A program made the position numbers and the translations under genes. Under the pieces are notes generated by a model that saw nothing but the letters and a program-made list of their open reading frames with translations, was not told the origin of the DNA and searched no databases. A stretch of 64,000 nt of DNA from positions 682,001 to 746,000 of the forward strand of contig CP002084.1 in the NCBI GenBank assembly GCA_000143165.1, read 5' to 3'. The DNA is from Dehalogenimonas lykanthroporepellens BL-DC-9. GTDB lineage: Bacteria > Chloroflexota > Dehalococcoidia > Dehalococcoidales > Dehalococcoidaceae. Position 1 is the first letter of the stretch. Each line of letters begins with the position of its first letter. Positions 1 to 8,945 of the stretch are shown piece after piece.

Positions 1-2
1 TT

Positions 3-1460
3 TCTGAAATCGCCCGTCGCAACAACGGGACTATAGAAGTCGATGATGTCACTCTTGAAACAAAGAACCCTGGAGTTTTTGCTGGTGGCGATACAGTCAC
101 TGGCCCTTCGAATGTCATTGAAGCGGTGGCCGCAGGTAAAAAGGCGGCTGAATCCATCAAACGATTCCTTCAAGGGAATGACATGACAACCGGTCGAAAC
201 GTCAATCCTGTTACAACCACGTACCAGGGAATGAAACCCCGCCATTCAGCCCGGGCTACTGTTTCTCATGATATCGACCTCTCGAACAAGTTCGGCGAAG
301 CCGAAGGCCCTCTTACCCCGGAACAGGCCATCTCCGAGGCTTCACGTTGTCTTAATTGTGCTGTCTGTTCCGATTGTCGTCAATGTGTCAAGGTATGTGA
401 ACCCGGATGCATCGATTTCGACCAGGTTGCCGAGACCATCGAGATAACAGCCGGCAACATAATTGTTGCCACCGGGTACGATGTTTTCAATCCGACTCCG
501 TTATCCCGATACGGTTACGGCAAGCTGGATGATATCTATACCAGCCTTGAATTCGAACGCCTGGCTAATGCTTCCGGCCCTACTAACGGGCGTATTCTTC
601 TTAAGAACGGTAACAACCCTCAAAGTGTGGCTTTCGTACACTGTGTGGGCTCACGGGATAAAAATTACCAGGACTACTGCTCTCAGATATGCTGCATGTA
701 TTCTCTCAAGCATGCGCATCTGGTCAAAGAACGTACTGGAGCCGATGTTTACCAGATGTACATCGATATCCGATGTGTCGGTAAGGGTTATGAAGAATTC
801 TATCATCGGGTCGCCGAAGAAGGCATAAACCTGATCAGAGGTAAAGTAGCGGAGATAACAGAGCAGACGACCGGTGATGAAGAACAGGGGCAAATGATAA
901 TTATTGTTGAGGATACTCTGTCCGGGCAAGTTCTCCGAATTCCGGTCGACATGGTTGTACTGGCAGGCGCCATGATTCCCCAGTCCGACAGCTCGTCCAC
1001 CGCCCGCCTTTTCGGTTTATCCCGAAGCCAGGACGGTTTCCTGCTGGAACAGCACCCCAAAATGGGCCCTATCTCCACCATGAACGAGGGAGTATATATT
1101 GCCGGCTGTGCCCAGGGCCCGAAAGACATCCCTCATACTGTTGTTCAGGCGCAGGCGGCGGCGGGTCGCGTCCTGGCTACTATCGCCAGGGGTTATTTAA
1201 CCCAGGAACCTTTTATTTCTCAGGTCGTGGATGAAAACTGCGATGGTTGCGCCTATTGCGTGGACCCCTGCCCTTACGACGCCATTTCGCTTATTGAGTA
1301 TCGCAAAAACGGCGAAACCAAAAAGACAGTGGAGGCCGACCCAATGCGCTGTCATGGATGTGGCGTCTGCATGGCTACCTGTCCCAAACAGGGAATCACC
1401 GTCAGGAACTTTGGAACAGCTCAACTCGGCGCCATGGTTGACGCTATTATTTCGGCTTGA
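3..1460 (+). CDS. HdrA-like FAD/iron-sulfur oxidoreductase, 5' end outside the window
   Basis: The frame is open from base 3, so the gene began upstream. The first residues (FAGGDTVTGPSNVIEAVAAG) are the C-terminal FAD/NAD(P) signature of the glutamate-synthase small-subunit/NfnB family. A Cys cluster follows (CLNCAVCSDCRQCVKVC, about bases 351-401), then an HdrA-type flavoprotein segment (FVHCVGSRD, CCMY) and two C-terminal [4Fe-4S] ferredoxin motifs, CDGCAYCVDPCP and CHGCGVCMATCP. The tail is nearly the same as that of the 1,008-residue HdrA at 20285-23311, so the two are paralogues. By family it passes electrons between a pyridine nucleotide or flavin and iron-sulfur carriers in the cytoplasm; the partner is unknown. 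Thioredoxin follows 91 bases downstream. The family is clear, the substrate is not. Confidence 0.85.
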   Translation, partial: SEIARRNNGTIEVDDVTLETKNPGVFAGGDTVTGPSNVIEAVAAGKKAAESIKRFLQGNDMTTGRNVNPVTTTYQGMKPRHSARATVSHDIDLSNKFGEAEGPLTPEQAISEASRCLNCAVCSDCRQCVKVCEPGCIDFDQVAETIEITAGNIIVATGYDVFNPTPLSRYGYGKLDDIYTSLEFERLANASGPTNGRILLKNGNNPQSVAFVHCVGSRDKNYQDYCSQICCMYSLKHAHLVKERTGADVYQMYIDIRCVGKGYEEFYHRVAEEGINLIRGKVAEITEQTTGDEEQGQMIIIVEDTLSGQVLRIPVDMVVLAGAMIPQSDSSSTARLFGLSRSQDGFLLEQHPKMGPISTMNEGVYIAGCAQGPKDIPHTVVQAQAAAGRVLATIARGYLTQEPFISQVVDENCDGCAYCVDPCPYDAISLIEYRKNGETKKTVEADPMRCHGCGVCMATCPKQGITVRNFGTAQLGAMVDAIISA

Positions 1461-1492
1461 AACTTTGTTTGGGGAACTCTGGTCGAAACAGT

Positions 1493-1521
1493 TTGACCTT
1501 TGGAAGATTAAGCGTTACCAT
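1493..1521 (+). promoter_or_regulatory. weak candidate promoter for trxA
   Basis: TTGACC at 1493-1498 is followed 17 bases later by TACCAT (1516-1521). The -35 is good and the -10 poor. It lies in the 91-base gap before trxA. Thioredoxin could equally be read through from the upstream oxidoreductase. Confidence 0.25.
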
Positions 1522-1551
1522 TTTCATAAGCGAATATTTAAGGAGTGTGCT

Positions 1552-1869
1552 ATGCCAATTGAGATCAGCGACGATACCTTCGAATCGGAGGTCATCAAGT
1601 CAGAGTTACCGGTACTGGTGGATTTCTGGGCCCCATGGTGCGGCCCTTGCCGTATGGTTGCCCCTGTGGTTGATAAGCTTGAAGAAAAACACCAGGGCAA
1701 GTTCAAGTTCTGTAAAATAAACGTTGATGATAATCAGAAGACTGCCGGTCAGTTCCGGGTTATGTCAATACCAACGCTGATGTTTTTCAAGGACGGCGAA
1801 GTACAGGAAACCGTGGTCGGGGCTGTACCGGAAAGTTCATTGCAGGAAAAAATCGATAAATTGATCTAG
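1552..1869 (+). CDS. trxA: thioredoxin
   Basis: A 105-residue single-domain thioredoxin, the usual length, with the redox motif WCGPC at residues 30-34 and the cis-Pro loop SIPTLMFF. It reduces protein disulfides in the cytoplasm. The start is the ATG at 1552, behind AAGGAG and at the normal beginning of the fold; the open frame runs further upstream but that part overlaps the HdrA-like gene and is not thioredoxin-like. Its position after an iron-sulfur flavoprotein suggests a possible shared redox role, though no thioredoxin reductase is present in the window. Confidence 0.95.
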   Translation: MPIEISDDTFESEVIKSELPVLVDFWAPWCGPCRMVAPVVDKLEEKHQGKFKFCKINVDDNQKTAGQFRVMSIPTLMFFKDGEVQETVVGAVPESSLQEKIDKLI

Positions 1870-1893
1870 TGGCGGCACATGTTCATGCAAACA

Positions 1894-1924
1894 CGGAGGG
1901 CTTCATTGGAGCCCTCCGTTTATT
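1894..1924 (+). terminator. intrinsic terminator after trxA
   Basis: A perfect 9-bp stem (CGGAGGGCT at 1894-1902 with AGCCCTCCG at 1910-1918), a 7-base loop, then TTTATTTT. It separates trxA from the convergent cobU. The T-run is on the plus strand, so it mainly serves trxA; it may also slow minus-strand transcription. Confidence 0.8.
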
Positions 1925-2471
1925 TTATCTTCAGGGGTATGCCGGCTACCATCAGATAGACCTCTGAGCAAGCCTTGGCTAATTGTTGATTAGCCCTTCC
2001 CAGAGCGTCACGATAAGCTCTTGTTGCCGCACCGATAGGAATAATGCCCTCACCAACTTCGTTGGTAACCAGAATATAAGAAGTATCATTTACTTCCATC
2101 AAGCCTATCAGACCGTCAATTTCCTTTTTCACTTCTGCCTCGAATAATTCTTCATTGATGCAATCACTGGCCGACGACATATGCCGGCAAAGGATATTGG
2201 TCACCAATAACGTTACGCAATCGAATATGATGGTATCTTTCGAATTTATGTCCTCAGCAATTGCCTTGCCGACATTCGTCGGAGCTTCCAGCGTGCGCCA
2301 GTCATCTGGCCGGGATTTTTGATGGGCAGCTATCCTTTTTCTCATTTCTTCATCGCCGGCTTCAGCCGTAGCCACAAATAGCACTTCACCCCCGCACTCT
2401 TTTGCCAGCTCTTCGGCGTAATTGCTTTTGCCTGAACGCGCGCCGCCGATTAACAATATCTTCCTGTTCAT
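1920..2471 (-). CDS. cobU: adenosylcobinamide kinase / adenosylcobinamide-phosphate guanylyltransferase
   Basis: 183 residues, typical for CobU. The N-terminus carries the P-loop GGARSGKS (residues 9-16). The family phosphorylates adenosylcobinamide and then transfers GMP to give adenosylcobinamide-GDP, the substrate of CobS. It is the last gene of the corrinoid operon; its ATG overlaps the stop of cobC in an ATGA junction, and GAGGGAACGAC precedes the start. A terminator hairpin lies just beyond its stop. Confidence 0.93.
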   Translation of the reverse strand: MNRKILLIGGARSGKSNYAEELAKECGGEVLFVATAEAGDEEMRKRIAAHQKSRPDDWRTLEAPTNVGKAIAEDINSKDTIIFDCVTLLVTNILCRHMSSASDCINEELFEAEVKKEIDGLIGLMEVNDTSYILVTNEVGEGIIPIGAATRAYRDALGRANQQLAKACSEVYLMVAGIPLKIK

Positions 2472-3136
2472 GTCGTTCCCTCTATTTCAATACAATGAGA
2501 CATGTCGTTGAGGCAATCCAGCACAGCCTTATCTCCAGTCAGCCGGAGTATACTGACCGATGCCCGCTCCACGGTCAATTGCCAGTGATGACTGACAGGG
2601 ATCCCCAGTAAATGACAGATAATAATCCTCAAAGGCCCCCCATGAGACACAATCATGACAGTATCCCCCGGCCCGTGTTCAGCTATCACTCGCTGAATGA
2701 ACATCGTGGAGCGTTCAATGAGTGACTGAAAGTTTTCACCTCCGGGAAAAGCTATCTCGGTACTGCCGCTCAGCCATAATTCCGCAATATCGGGATATTC
2801 CTTGAGCACCCAGTCATATGTCTGTTGTTCAATGCGACCAAAATTAACTTCATTGATGGCCTCATCGACCTTAACTGTTTTCGAGTGTAGCCGGGACACT
2901 ATATCAGCTGTATCACGTCCCCTCTGAAGAGTAGAAGAATAAAAGGTTTCGATGCGTTCCATGGCAAACCTTTTTTGTAAAGCCGCCGCTTGTGTACGCC
3001 CCTTCTCTGAAAGGGGAACATCGGTAGACCCGTAGCATATCCCAGTACCCGCTGAAGCTATTTCCCCATGCCTGACCAGTATCAGTTTCAAATCTTCACT
3101 GCCCTCAAATCCAGTTAATGAATAATAGAATGGCAA
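2468..3136 (-). CDS. cobC: histidine phosphatase family protein, probable alpha-ribazole phosphatase
   Basis: Histidine-phosphatase (phosphoglycerate-mutase-like) fold with the catalytic LVRHGE near residues 21-25 and a second active-site His in VSHGG. In a cob operon this family removes the phosphate of alpha-ribazole-5'-phosphate or cobalamin-5'-phosphate, completing the lower ligand. The longest frame starts at ATG 3136 and overlaps cobS by 32 bases. A TTG at 3091 with GAGG about ten bases upstream would remove a 15-residue N-terminal tail and the overlap, and may be the true start. The assignment rests on family plus context; the fold alone would not exclude another phosphatase. Confidence 0.85.
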   Translation of the reverse strand: MPFYYSLTGFEGSEDLKLILVRHGEIASAGTGICYGSTDVPLSEKGRTQAAALQKRFAMERIETFYSSTLQRGRDTADIVSRLHSKTVKVDEAINEVNFGRIEQQTYDWVLKEYPDIAELWLSGSTEIAFPGGENFQSLIERSTMFIQRVIAEHGPGDTVMIVSHGGPLRIIICHLLGIPVSHHWQLTVERASVSILRLTGDKAVLDCLNDMSHCIEIEGTT

Positions 3137-3872
3137 ACAATGTCAACACTGCTACTTCGCTGATTTCATTTATTGTCCCGTAGCTGTCACCGGTCAACCC
3201 GCCGATTTTCCTTTGCATGGTTCGGGCAATGACGATAACTACACCGACGACTGCGGCAAGAATGATAAGGCTCTGCCAGCCTCCCACAATGAGTCCGATA
3301 CCCAATGTTATCAAGGTTGCCAGCATCAGAATCCCGGATCCGCCCCCTTGCTGTAACAGTTTCCCCATCCCCTGCTCGCGGGCGTAAGGATAACCAATCA
3401 CCGCCACAACCATAGCCCATCTGCTGAAAACCGGCATGATAATCAGAGCCTGGTAAATGCTACTTTCCCCTATACCGGCAAGAGCGGCATATTTCAGTAG
3501 AATGATAACCCCGAAGGCGACAACGCCCATAGCACCGACTCCGGGTTCTTTCATTATCTGTTTTCGCCGCTCCGCTGATCGATGCCCTCCGGCCAGCCCA
3601 TCGAAGGTGTCGATCAATCCATCGAGGTGTAAGCCCCCGGTCAGATAGATGGCAAGTCCAAGGATAAAGCCGGGAATCATAATCTCCGGCATTATGGCAC
3701 TGAACAACCAGTAAGCGGCGCACAGTATCAGTCCAATTATCAGTCCGATTAACGGATAATATACCAGGGATTTGGTGAACTGCTCCTGCGACAACGGCTT
3801 GTTCCAGTCCTCGCGATGAAACGGCACCGGAATAATGGTAAGAAAACGCCACGCCGCCAGTAAAGACAACAT
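3105..3872 (-). CDS. cobS: adenosylcobinamide-GDP ribazoletransferase (cobalamin synthase)
   Basis: A 255-residue integral membrane protein with several hydrophobic segments and the family's acidic motif GGLHLDGLIDTFDGLAGG (residues 79-96; Asp84, 88 and 91 bind the metal and substrate). It joins adenosylcobinamide-GDP to alpha-ribazole (or its phosphate) at the membrane to give adenosylcobalamin or its 5'-phosphate. The start ATG at 3872 is six bases past the cobT stop. Confidence 0.93.
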   Translation of the reverse strand: MLSLLAAWRFLTIIPVPFHREDWNKPLSQEQFTKSLVYYPLIGLIIGLILCAAYWLFSAIMPEIMIPGFILGLAIYLTGGLHLDGLIDTFDGLAGGHRSAERRKQIMKEPGVGAMGVVAFGVIILLKYAALAGIGESSIYQALIIMPVFSRWAMVVAVIGYPYAREQGMGKLLQQGGGSGILMLATLITLGIGLIVGGWQSLIILAAVVGVVIVIARTMQRKIGGLTGDSYGTINEISEVAVLTLFAILLFINWI

Positions 3873-3877
3873 TACCG

Positions 3878-4936
3878 CTATTCCGCCTCTGAAACCCCGG
3901 CCTCACCGAAAGTAGCCATTTCATTCAACAGTCTGGCCGCCGTGTCGGCGATGAACATGCCGATTGCCGCACCGGTACCTTCTCCCAGCCTCAGGTCCAG
4001 CGTTACAATCGGGGTCAGCCCCAGCTTTTCAGCCATCATCCGGTGCCCTGGCTCGACTGATAAATGTCCTAAGAACATGTAATCCCGCGACCGTTGGCAT
4101 AAACCTTCGGCAATCAGAGCCCCGGCTCCCGAAATGAACCCATCGACTACCACCGGTACACCTCTGGCCGCCGCGCCCAAAATGACGCCAGCAATCCCGC
4201 CGATTTCGAAGCCCCCCAGCTTGGCCAGTACCTCAATAGGATTACCCGGGTTCGGTTGATGGTGTGAAATCGCTTTCCTTATCACTTCTATTTTATGTCC
4301 GAGCTGTTCATCGCTCAGCCCGGTACCCCTGCCAGTCACCTTCTCTACCGCTTGCCCGGTCATAACAGCGCAGATAGCCGCTGAAGGAGTGGTATTACCG
4401 ATACCCATATCACCGGTGCCGACTATATCCAGTCCTTTGTCTATCTCCGCGTTAACCACCTCGATACCGGCCTCGATCGCTGTGACCGCCTGCTCTTCGG
4501 TCATGGCCGGCTCCCTGGCGATGTTACCGGTTCCCCGGGCAATAAGTTTATCGACTATTCCGGTGCCGGGCGGCAAGTCACCGGCTACGCCCATATTTAC
4601 AATAACCACACTGGCGCCGATTTGCCTGGTAATAACATTGATAGCGGCACCGCCTCTTAGGAAATTCAGGACCATCTGTGGAGTGACTTCCTGAGGATAA
4701 TTGCCCACTTTTTCCGCAACCACCCCGTGGTCACCGGCCATGGTGATAACCGCTTTTCGTGCTACTTCCGGACATGGTTTGCGTTGAATACCGGCGAGTT
4801 TGATGGATATCTCTTCCAAACGCCCTAACGCTCCCTGGGGTTTTATCAGCATGTCCTGTCTGGCCGCGGCTTGCGCCATGGCTTTCTCATCCAGCGGTTT
4901 AATGGCGGCCAGCGTTTTCTCAAGCAGTTCGCCCAT
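3878..4936 (-). CDS. cobT: nicotinate-nucleotide--dimethylbenzimidazole phosphoribosyltransferase
   Basis: About 352 residues, family length. CobT activates the lower-ligand base (dimethylbenzimidazole or related) with nicotinate mononucleotide to form alpha-ribazole phosphate. Typical segments include KPQGALGRLE near the N-terminus, GDHGVV, GDMGIGNTT and the C-terminal GEGTGAA around the catalytic Glu. I chose ATG 4936 because AAGGAGG lies six bases upstream; the alternative ATG 4954 overlaps the cobD stop as ATGA but has no Shine-Dalgarno. No dimethylbenzimidazole synthesis gene is visible, so the base may be imported or made elsewhere. Confidence 0.93.
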   Translation of the reverse strand: MGELLEKTLAAIKPLDEKAMAQAAARQDMLIKPQGALGRLEEISIKLAGIQRKPCPEVARKAVITMAGDHGVVAEKVGNYPQEVTPQMVLNFLRGGAAINVITRQIGASVVIVNMGVAGDLPPGTGIVDKLIARGTGNIAREPAMTEEQAVTAIEAGIEVVNAEIDKGLDIVGTGDMGIGNTTPSAAICAVMTGQAVEKVTGRGTGLSDEQLGHKIEVIRKAISHHQPNPGNPIEVLAKLGGFEIGGIAGVILGAAARGVPVVVDGFISGAGALIAEGLCQRSRDYMFLGHLSVEPGHRMMAEKLGLTPIVTLDLRLGEGTGAAIGMFIADTAARLLNEMATFGEAGVSEAE

Positions 4937-4950
4937 TGGTGCCTCCTTAG

Positions 4951-6039
4951 TCATTCTACTATATTTTCAGATAAAACGGCCGCAACCAGCCTGCGGCACT
5001 CAGGCAATGTTCGAGGAGCAATACGAATATATTCCGGCAACCCGAAAGAAGTACAGTCCCTGACAATTATTCCGTGCTTCATCAATCGTAACCTGAATTC
5101 TCTGGCGTTGCCTACCTGAACCAGAAAGAAATTTGTCTCGCTGGGCAACACTCTATACCCCATCGCGGACAGTTCCCGAATAAGGTACTCTCGGTTACTC
5201 CTGATTTCCTTTTCACTTGAGGCAAGGTACTGTGTATCTTCAATCACCTGCCTGCCCGCCGCCTGAGCTACCGCATTGACATTCCAGGGCGGTTTTACCC
5301 TCATCATTATGTCTATTATTTCAGGGCTGGCTAATCCGTAACCCAGTCTCAGCCCGGCCAGCGCGTAATCCTTGGTCATGCTTCTGATTATTATTATGGA
5401 AGACCCTCCCGATATCAGCCCTGAAGAATCCCATCGGTTACGGGTAAAAGGGGCATAAGCTTCATCCACCACAAGCAATCCATCACTGCCCAAAGCGCCG
5501 ACGATTCTCTGGACATCGGTCTTGTCAAGATATTGACCGGTCGGATTGTTAGGATTGCAAAGGAAGACCAATCCGGGTGCAAAATCTCGAATTTTACTAA
5601 CCGTACGATCGACATCGATTCTAAAATTATCTTCAGCTAATGCCTGGATCTCATATATTTGGGCATCCGCTATGCGGCAGGCGGTTTCGTACTCCCCAAA
5701 AGTCGGTTTAAACAATAATGCCTTGTCGCCGGATTTTATGAACGTTTGGGTTATTATCCGTATCAGTTCGATACTCCCCGAACCGACGATGACATTCTCT
5801 TCCGAAACCCGGTTCTGCAGGGCTATTCCCCGTCGTAAATCGGTCGAATCGGAATCCGGATAATGGTCGATAACGATATCATCCAGAGTGAAATTCAACC
5901 GGTAAGAAAAAGGATTCGAATTGGCGCTGAAGTCAAGAACCTGCTCCAGCCCTATTCCCATCCTTTCGAACTCTGCGTAGTCGGGACCGCCATGGTAGCA
6001 ACGCTTCAGCTTCTTGATATTGTTTTTAACCGAACGCAA
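4951..6039 (-). CDS. cobD: threonine-phosphate decarboxylase-like PLP enzyme (CobD, HisC-like)
   Basis: A 362-residue fold-type I aminotransferase-like protein. It has the substrate motif CNPNNPTG (161-168), VVDEAYAP, and the PLP lysine in SMTKDYALAGLRLGY (Lys223). CobD decarboxylates L-threonine-O-3-phosphate to (R)-1-amino-2-propanol phosphate, the aminopropanol arm attached by CbiB, which is encoded immediately upstream. The fold is close to histidinol-phosphate aminotransferase; the operon decides the assignment. It begins at a TTG overlapping the cbiB 3' end by 14 bases. Confidence 0.85.
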   Translation of the reverse strand: MRSVKNNIKKLKRCYHGGPDYAEFERMGIGLEQVLDFSANSNPFSYRLNFTLDDIVIDHYPDSDSTDLRRGIALQNRVSEENVIVGSGSIELIRIITQTFIKSGDKALLFKPTFGEYETACRIADAQIYEIQALAEDNFRIDVDRTVSKIRDFAPGLVFLCNPNNPTGQYLDKTDVQRIVGALGSDGLLVVDEAYAPFTRNRWDSSGLISGGSSIIIIRSMTKDYALAGLRLGYGLASPEIIDIMMRVKPPWNVNAVAQAAGRQVIEDTQYLASSEKEIRSNREYLIRELSAMGYRVLPSETNFFLVQVGNAREFRLRLMKHGIIVRDCTSFGLPEYIRIAPRTLPECRRLVAAVLSENIVE

Positions 6040-6955
6040 TCAGGGCACCTCCGACGGCATAACAGGCCAGAAACCATATCCATGTCGCCCAATTTATCAA
6101 GCGGAGCGAATCATCTACGATACCGGTGGCTAAAGGCCTCACCGGATCACCCAGGAGATACTGTCCGGTCTTTTCCAACCGCACCTGTAAAGCCCCGGCG
6201 GCGGCGGCCATCGGCCAGCCGGCGTTCGGGCTATCGGTTTTTCCATGATCCCGTCGCGCTATTTTCCATGCTTTTTCCGATGACATTCCAGAAAAACGCG
6301 AGCCTAGTATTATCAAACCAGCGCTTATCCTGGCTGGTATATAATTCAGCACATCGTCCAGCCTTGCCGGAAACTTCCCGAAATATTCATATTTACCATG
6401 ATAGCCTACCATGCTGTCGAAGGTGCTGACTACCCTGAAAGCCAGGGCTCCCGGCACGCCCAGAATCAGAAAATAAAACAAAGGACTGACTACGCTGTCA
6501 CACAGGCTTTCCGATACCGATTCGGCAGTGGCCGAAACCAGTAAAGGCTGAGGTAGCTGTGACGTATCCCGGCTCACCAGTCCTCTCAAATCTAACCTGG
6601 CACTTTCAATATCTCCCGAATCCAGTTGTTTCTTTATGCCCATTGCGGTCTTTCTCAGGAAGAAAAAACAAAAACTGGACTTAAGTAACAACCCGAAAAT
6701 TACTATATAAAGCCAGTAGTTGATACTCTCCAGCCATTCCCCGATGACAAAGGCAAACAATCCGACTGCTACGGCCAGTAGCATGGTCACAACCGCACCA
6801 TAAACCAGTTGATACCTTGGGCCTCCCCCAAAGGCCGCCTTTTCCAACAGGTTGATTGCTTTTCCCATCCAGGCAACCGGATGGAACCTGTTCGGCGGAT
6901 CACCGACGGTAAATTCTATTATCAAGGCAACCGTCAGTATAAGAACGATATCCAC
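6026..6955 (-). CDS. cbiB: adenosylcobinamide-phosphate synthase
   Basis: A 309-residue membrane protein matching CbiB/CobD(Pseudomonas) in length and motifs: GDPPNRFHPVAWMGK at the N-terminus and HGKTDSPNAGWPMAAAAG in the second half. It attaches the aminopropanol (phosphate) arm to adenosylcobyric acid. With cobD, cobT, cobS, cobC and cobU it covers the late steps from cobyric acid to cobalamin. No corrin-ring genes are in the window, consistent with salvage. GTG start, 49 bases downstream of the ABC ATPase gene. Confidence 0.93.
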   Translation of the reverse strand: MDIVLILTVALIIEFTVGDPPNRFHPVAWMGKAINLLEKAAFGGGPRYQLVYGAVVTMLLAVAVGLFAFVIGEWLESINYWLYIVIFGLLLKSSFCFFFLRKTAMGIKKQLDSGDIESARLDLRGLVSRDTSQLPQPLLVSATAESVSESLCDSVVSPLFYFLILGVPGALAFRVVSTFDSMVGYHGKYEYFGKFPARLDDVLNYIPARISAGLIILGSRFSGMSSEKAWKIARRDHGKTDSPNAGWPMAAAAGALQVRLEKTGQYLLGDPVRPLATGIVDDSLRLINWATWIWFLACYAVGGALIAFG

Positions 6956-7004
6956 ACAAACTACCTTTGACTGGTATTACCCATAATAGATCATCGATAC
7001 ATCA

Positions 7005-7811
7005 TCATATGCAAGTATCACCGTTGCGGATATTGCCCACTTTAGGCAAAACGGCTGGTAAGCCCGTCAATGGGTGATTATGAACGTAACTACCTGGCCC
7101 ATACACCTGACAGATATTGTCGGTGGTGATCACTTCACTGGGTGTGCCGAAAGCGTAGAGTTCTCCCTTTCGGATAAGTACCAGTTTCTCGCAGTAATGA
7201 GCGGCCAGATTCAGGTCATGAATCGCGGCAATAACCGCCAGGTGTCGTTTTTTACATTCGTCCTTGATCAGATTCAGCACCTCGATTTGCCGGCCGATAT
7301 CGAGATTGGCGGTTGGTTCATCAAGTAAAACCCCGGCAGTCTCCTGTGCCAGCGCTCGCGCTATCAGCACGCTCTGGATTTCCCCGCCGGATAGTTCTGA
7401 TATTCGTCGTTGCGCGAATTGCTGTACGCCCGCCCTGACCATAGCATCCCAGGCTATGGTCAAGTCTTTCTCGCCCTCATATTGAAAAGTCCCCAGATGA
7501 GGATTACGCCCCATCAGCACTATTTCGAAAGCGGTATAAGCGCTGGGTAGCCAGGGGGTCTGCGGTACAACGCTGATCAGCTTGGCAAGTTCTTTCCGGC
7601 TAAGCTCGGCAATATCGTTTCCGTTGGCAGTTACTCTGCCGCTGGTCGGTTTCAACACGCGGCTCAGCGTTTTAATCAAAGTTGATTTGCCGGACCCGTT
7701 CGGCCCGACCAACCCCACCATTTCGCCACCTTCTATGGCAAAGGATATATCATGGACGACTTCCTTGTTCCCATAAGCGATGGATAGTTTTTCGACTCCC
7801 AGTCTCAACAT
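7005..7811 (-). CDS. btuD: corrinoid (iron-siderophore family) ABC transporter ATP-binding protein
   Basis: 268 residues with a Walker A GPNGSGKST (36-44), Q-loop, signature LSGGEIQ, Walker B VLLDEPT and the H-loop AAIHDLNLAAH. It is the ATPase of a BtuCD/FhuBC-type importer, placed directly after the permease gene (two-base gap). The family imports B12, haem or ferric siderophores; the surrounding cob genes favour corrinoids. The C-terminal 40 residues go beyond the core ATPase fold. Confidence 0.9.
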   Translation of the reverse strand: MLRLGVEKLSIAYGNKEVVHDISFAIEGGEMVGLVGPNGSGKSTLIKTLSRVLKPTSGRVTANGNDIAELSRKELAKLISVVPQTPWLPSAYTAFEIVLMGRNPHLGTFQYEGEKDLTIAWDAMVRAGVQQFAQRRISELSGGEIQSVLIARALAQETAGVLLDEPTANLDIGRQIEVLNLIKDECKKRHLAVIAAIHDLNLAAHYCEKLVLIRKGELYAFGTPSEVITTDNICQVYGPGSYVHNHPLTGLPAVLPKVGNIRNGDTCI

Positions 7812-7813
7812 GG

Positions 7814-8887
7814 CTAAAATAACACCCTGGTTCTTTTTCTAAGCAGATACAGGAAGAACGGGGCCCCGCATATCGCGGTAATAATCCCAATCGGGATTTC
7901 AGTCGGCGCCATCAGCGTCCTGGCTAAGATATCGGCCAGAATCATGAATATTCCGCCGACCAGCGCCGACAGTGGAAGCAGAAACCGATGGTCAGGCCCC
8001 CATATCAGACGGACGGCGTGGGGGACTATAATACCGACAAAACCAATAATGCCGACAAAGGAAACGGCCGCCGCCGTAATCAGAGTGGACACCGCCAGCA
8101 GGATAATCTTTACTTTTTCAACATCTATCCCCAGTTGCTTGGCCTGATCCTCTCCCAATTGAATGATATTCAGCGCACGGGCAAAAAGAAAAATAATACC
8201 GACACCCACGAGTATCACCGGCCATGTAATCTTTACTTCATCCCACTGACTGGAAGAGAAACTACCCATCATCCAGAATATTATGCCGTGGATTTTATCA
8301 CCACTGATGGTAATGAGATAGGAAACGATCGCCGAAAACAACGCTCCCATAGCCACACCGGCCAGAATCAGCGTGGTCACCGGTATCACGTTGCCTACTC
8401 TGGCCAGGAGGTATACCATAGACACACTTATCAACGCTCCGGCAAAGGCGAAAATGGGGACGGCTCCGGTGGCACCTCCGAATATGGCCACCGGGAACAG
8501 GAATCCCAGTACCGCCCCCAGTGCCGCCCCTTGTGCCACGCCGATGAGATATGGATCGGCTAACGGATTACGGAACAGCCCTTGGTATGAGGCGCCAGCT
8601 ACCGCCAGAGCAACTCCCACAATACAGGCCAGAAGGACCCTTGGTAACCGAATATTTGAAATAATCAGTTCGTGCGAGACCGACCAATCTGGTGATATAT
8701 CTATAAACGGCAGTTTATCCAGTAATATCTTAAATGTTGTGCCTAGGGGGATATCCACACTGCCAATGGTAGTCGCCAATCCGCCTACAAATACCAGAAT
8801 CACCGCCAATGAAATAATGGCGATGAGCCGGGTCCGCCAGGTTCGGGCAACCTCTTCGGTTCGTTGTTGGAGTTCGGTTACGGACAA
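7814..8887 (-). CDS. btuC: corrinoid ABC transporter permease
   Basis: A 357-residue, roughly ten-helix permease of the FecCD/BtuC family. The coupling-helix segment LGEDQAKQLGI and the GASYQGLFRNPLADPYLIG region are family hallmarks. It forms a homodimeric membrane channel that works with the ATPase encoded next and the lipoproteins encoded upstream. TTG start. A strong hairpin lies between its start and the preceding binding-protein gene. Confidence 0.92.
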   Translation of the reverse strand: MSVTELQQRTEEVARTWRTRLIAIISLAVILVFVGGLATTIGSVDIPLGTTFKILLDKLPFIDISPDWSVSHELIISNIRLPRVLLACIVGVALAVAGASYQGLFRNPLADPYLIGVAQGAALGAVLGFLFPVAIFGGATGAVPIFAFAGALISVSMVYLLARVGNVIPVTTLILAGVAMGALFSAIVSYLITISGDKIHGIIFWMMGSFSSSQWDEVKITWPVILVGVGIIFLFARALNIIQLGEDQAKQLGIDVEKVKIILLAVSTLITAAAVSFVGIIGFVGIIVPHAVRLIWGPDHRFLLPLSALVGGIFMILADILARTLMAPTEIPIGIITAICGAPFFLYLLRKRTRVLF

Positions 8888-8910
8888 TACAGTTTGATCC
8901 TATACTTAAT

Positions 8911-8938
8911 GGCTGGATGAACCAACGTTCATCCAGCC
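8911..8938 (-). other. intercistronic 12-bp hairpin in the corrinoid operon
   Basis: GGCTGGATGAAC (8911-8922) and GTTCATCCAGCC (8927-8938) pair perfectly around a CAAC loop, between the binding-protein stop and the permease start. Read on the minus strand it is followed by ATTAAGTATAG, so it lacks the U-run of an intrinsic terminator. It may stabilise the 3' end of the binding-protein message and set different amounts of lipoprotein and permease. Confidence 0.7.
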
Positions 8939-8945
8939 GTTTATT

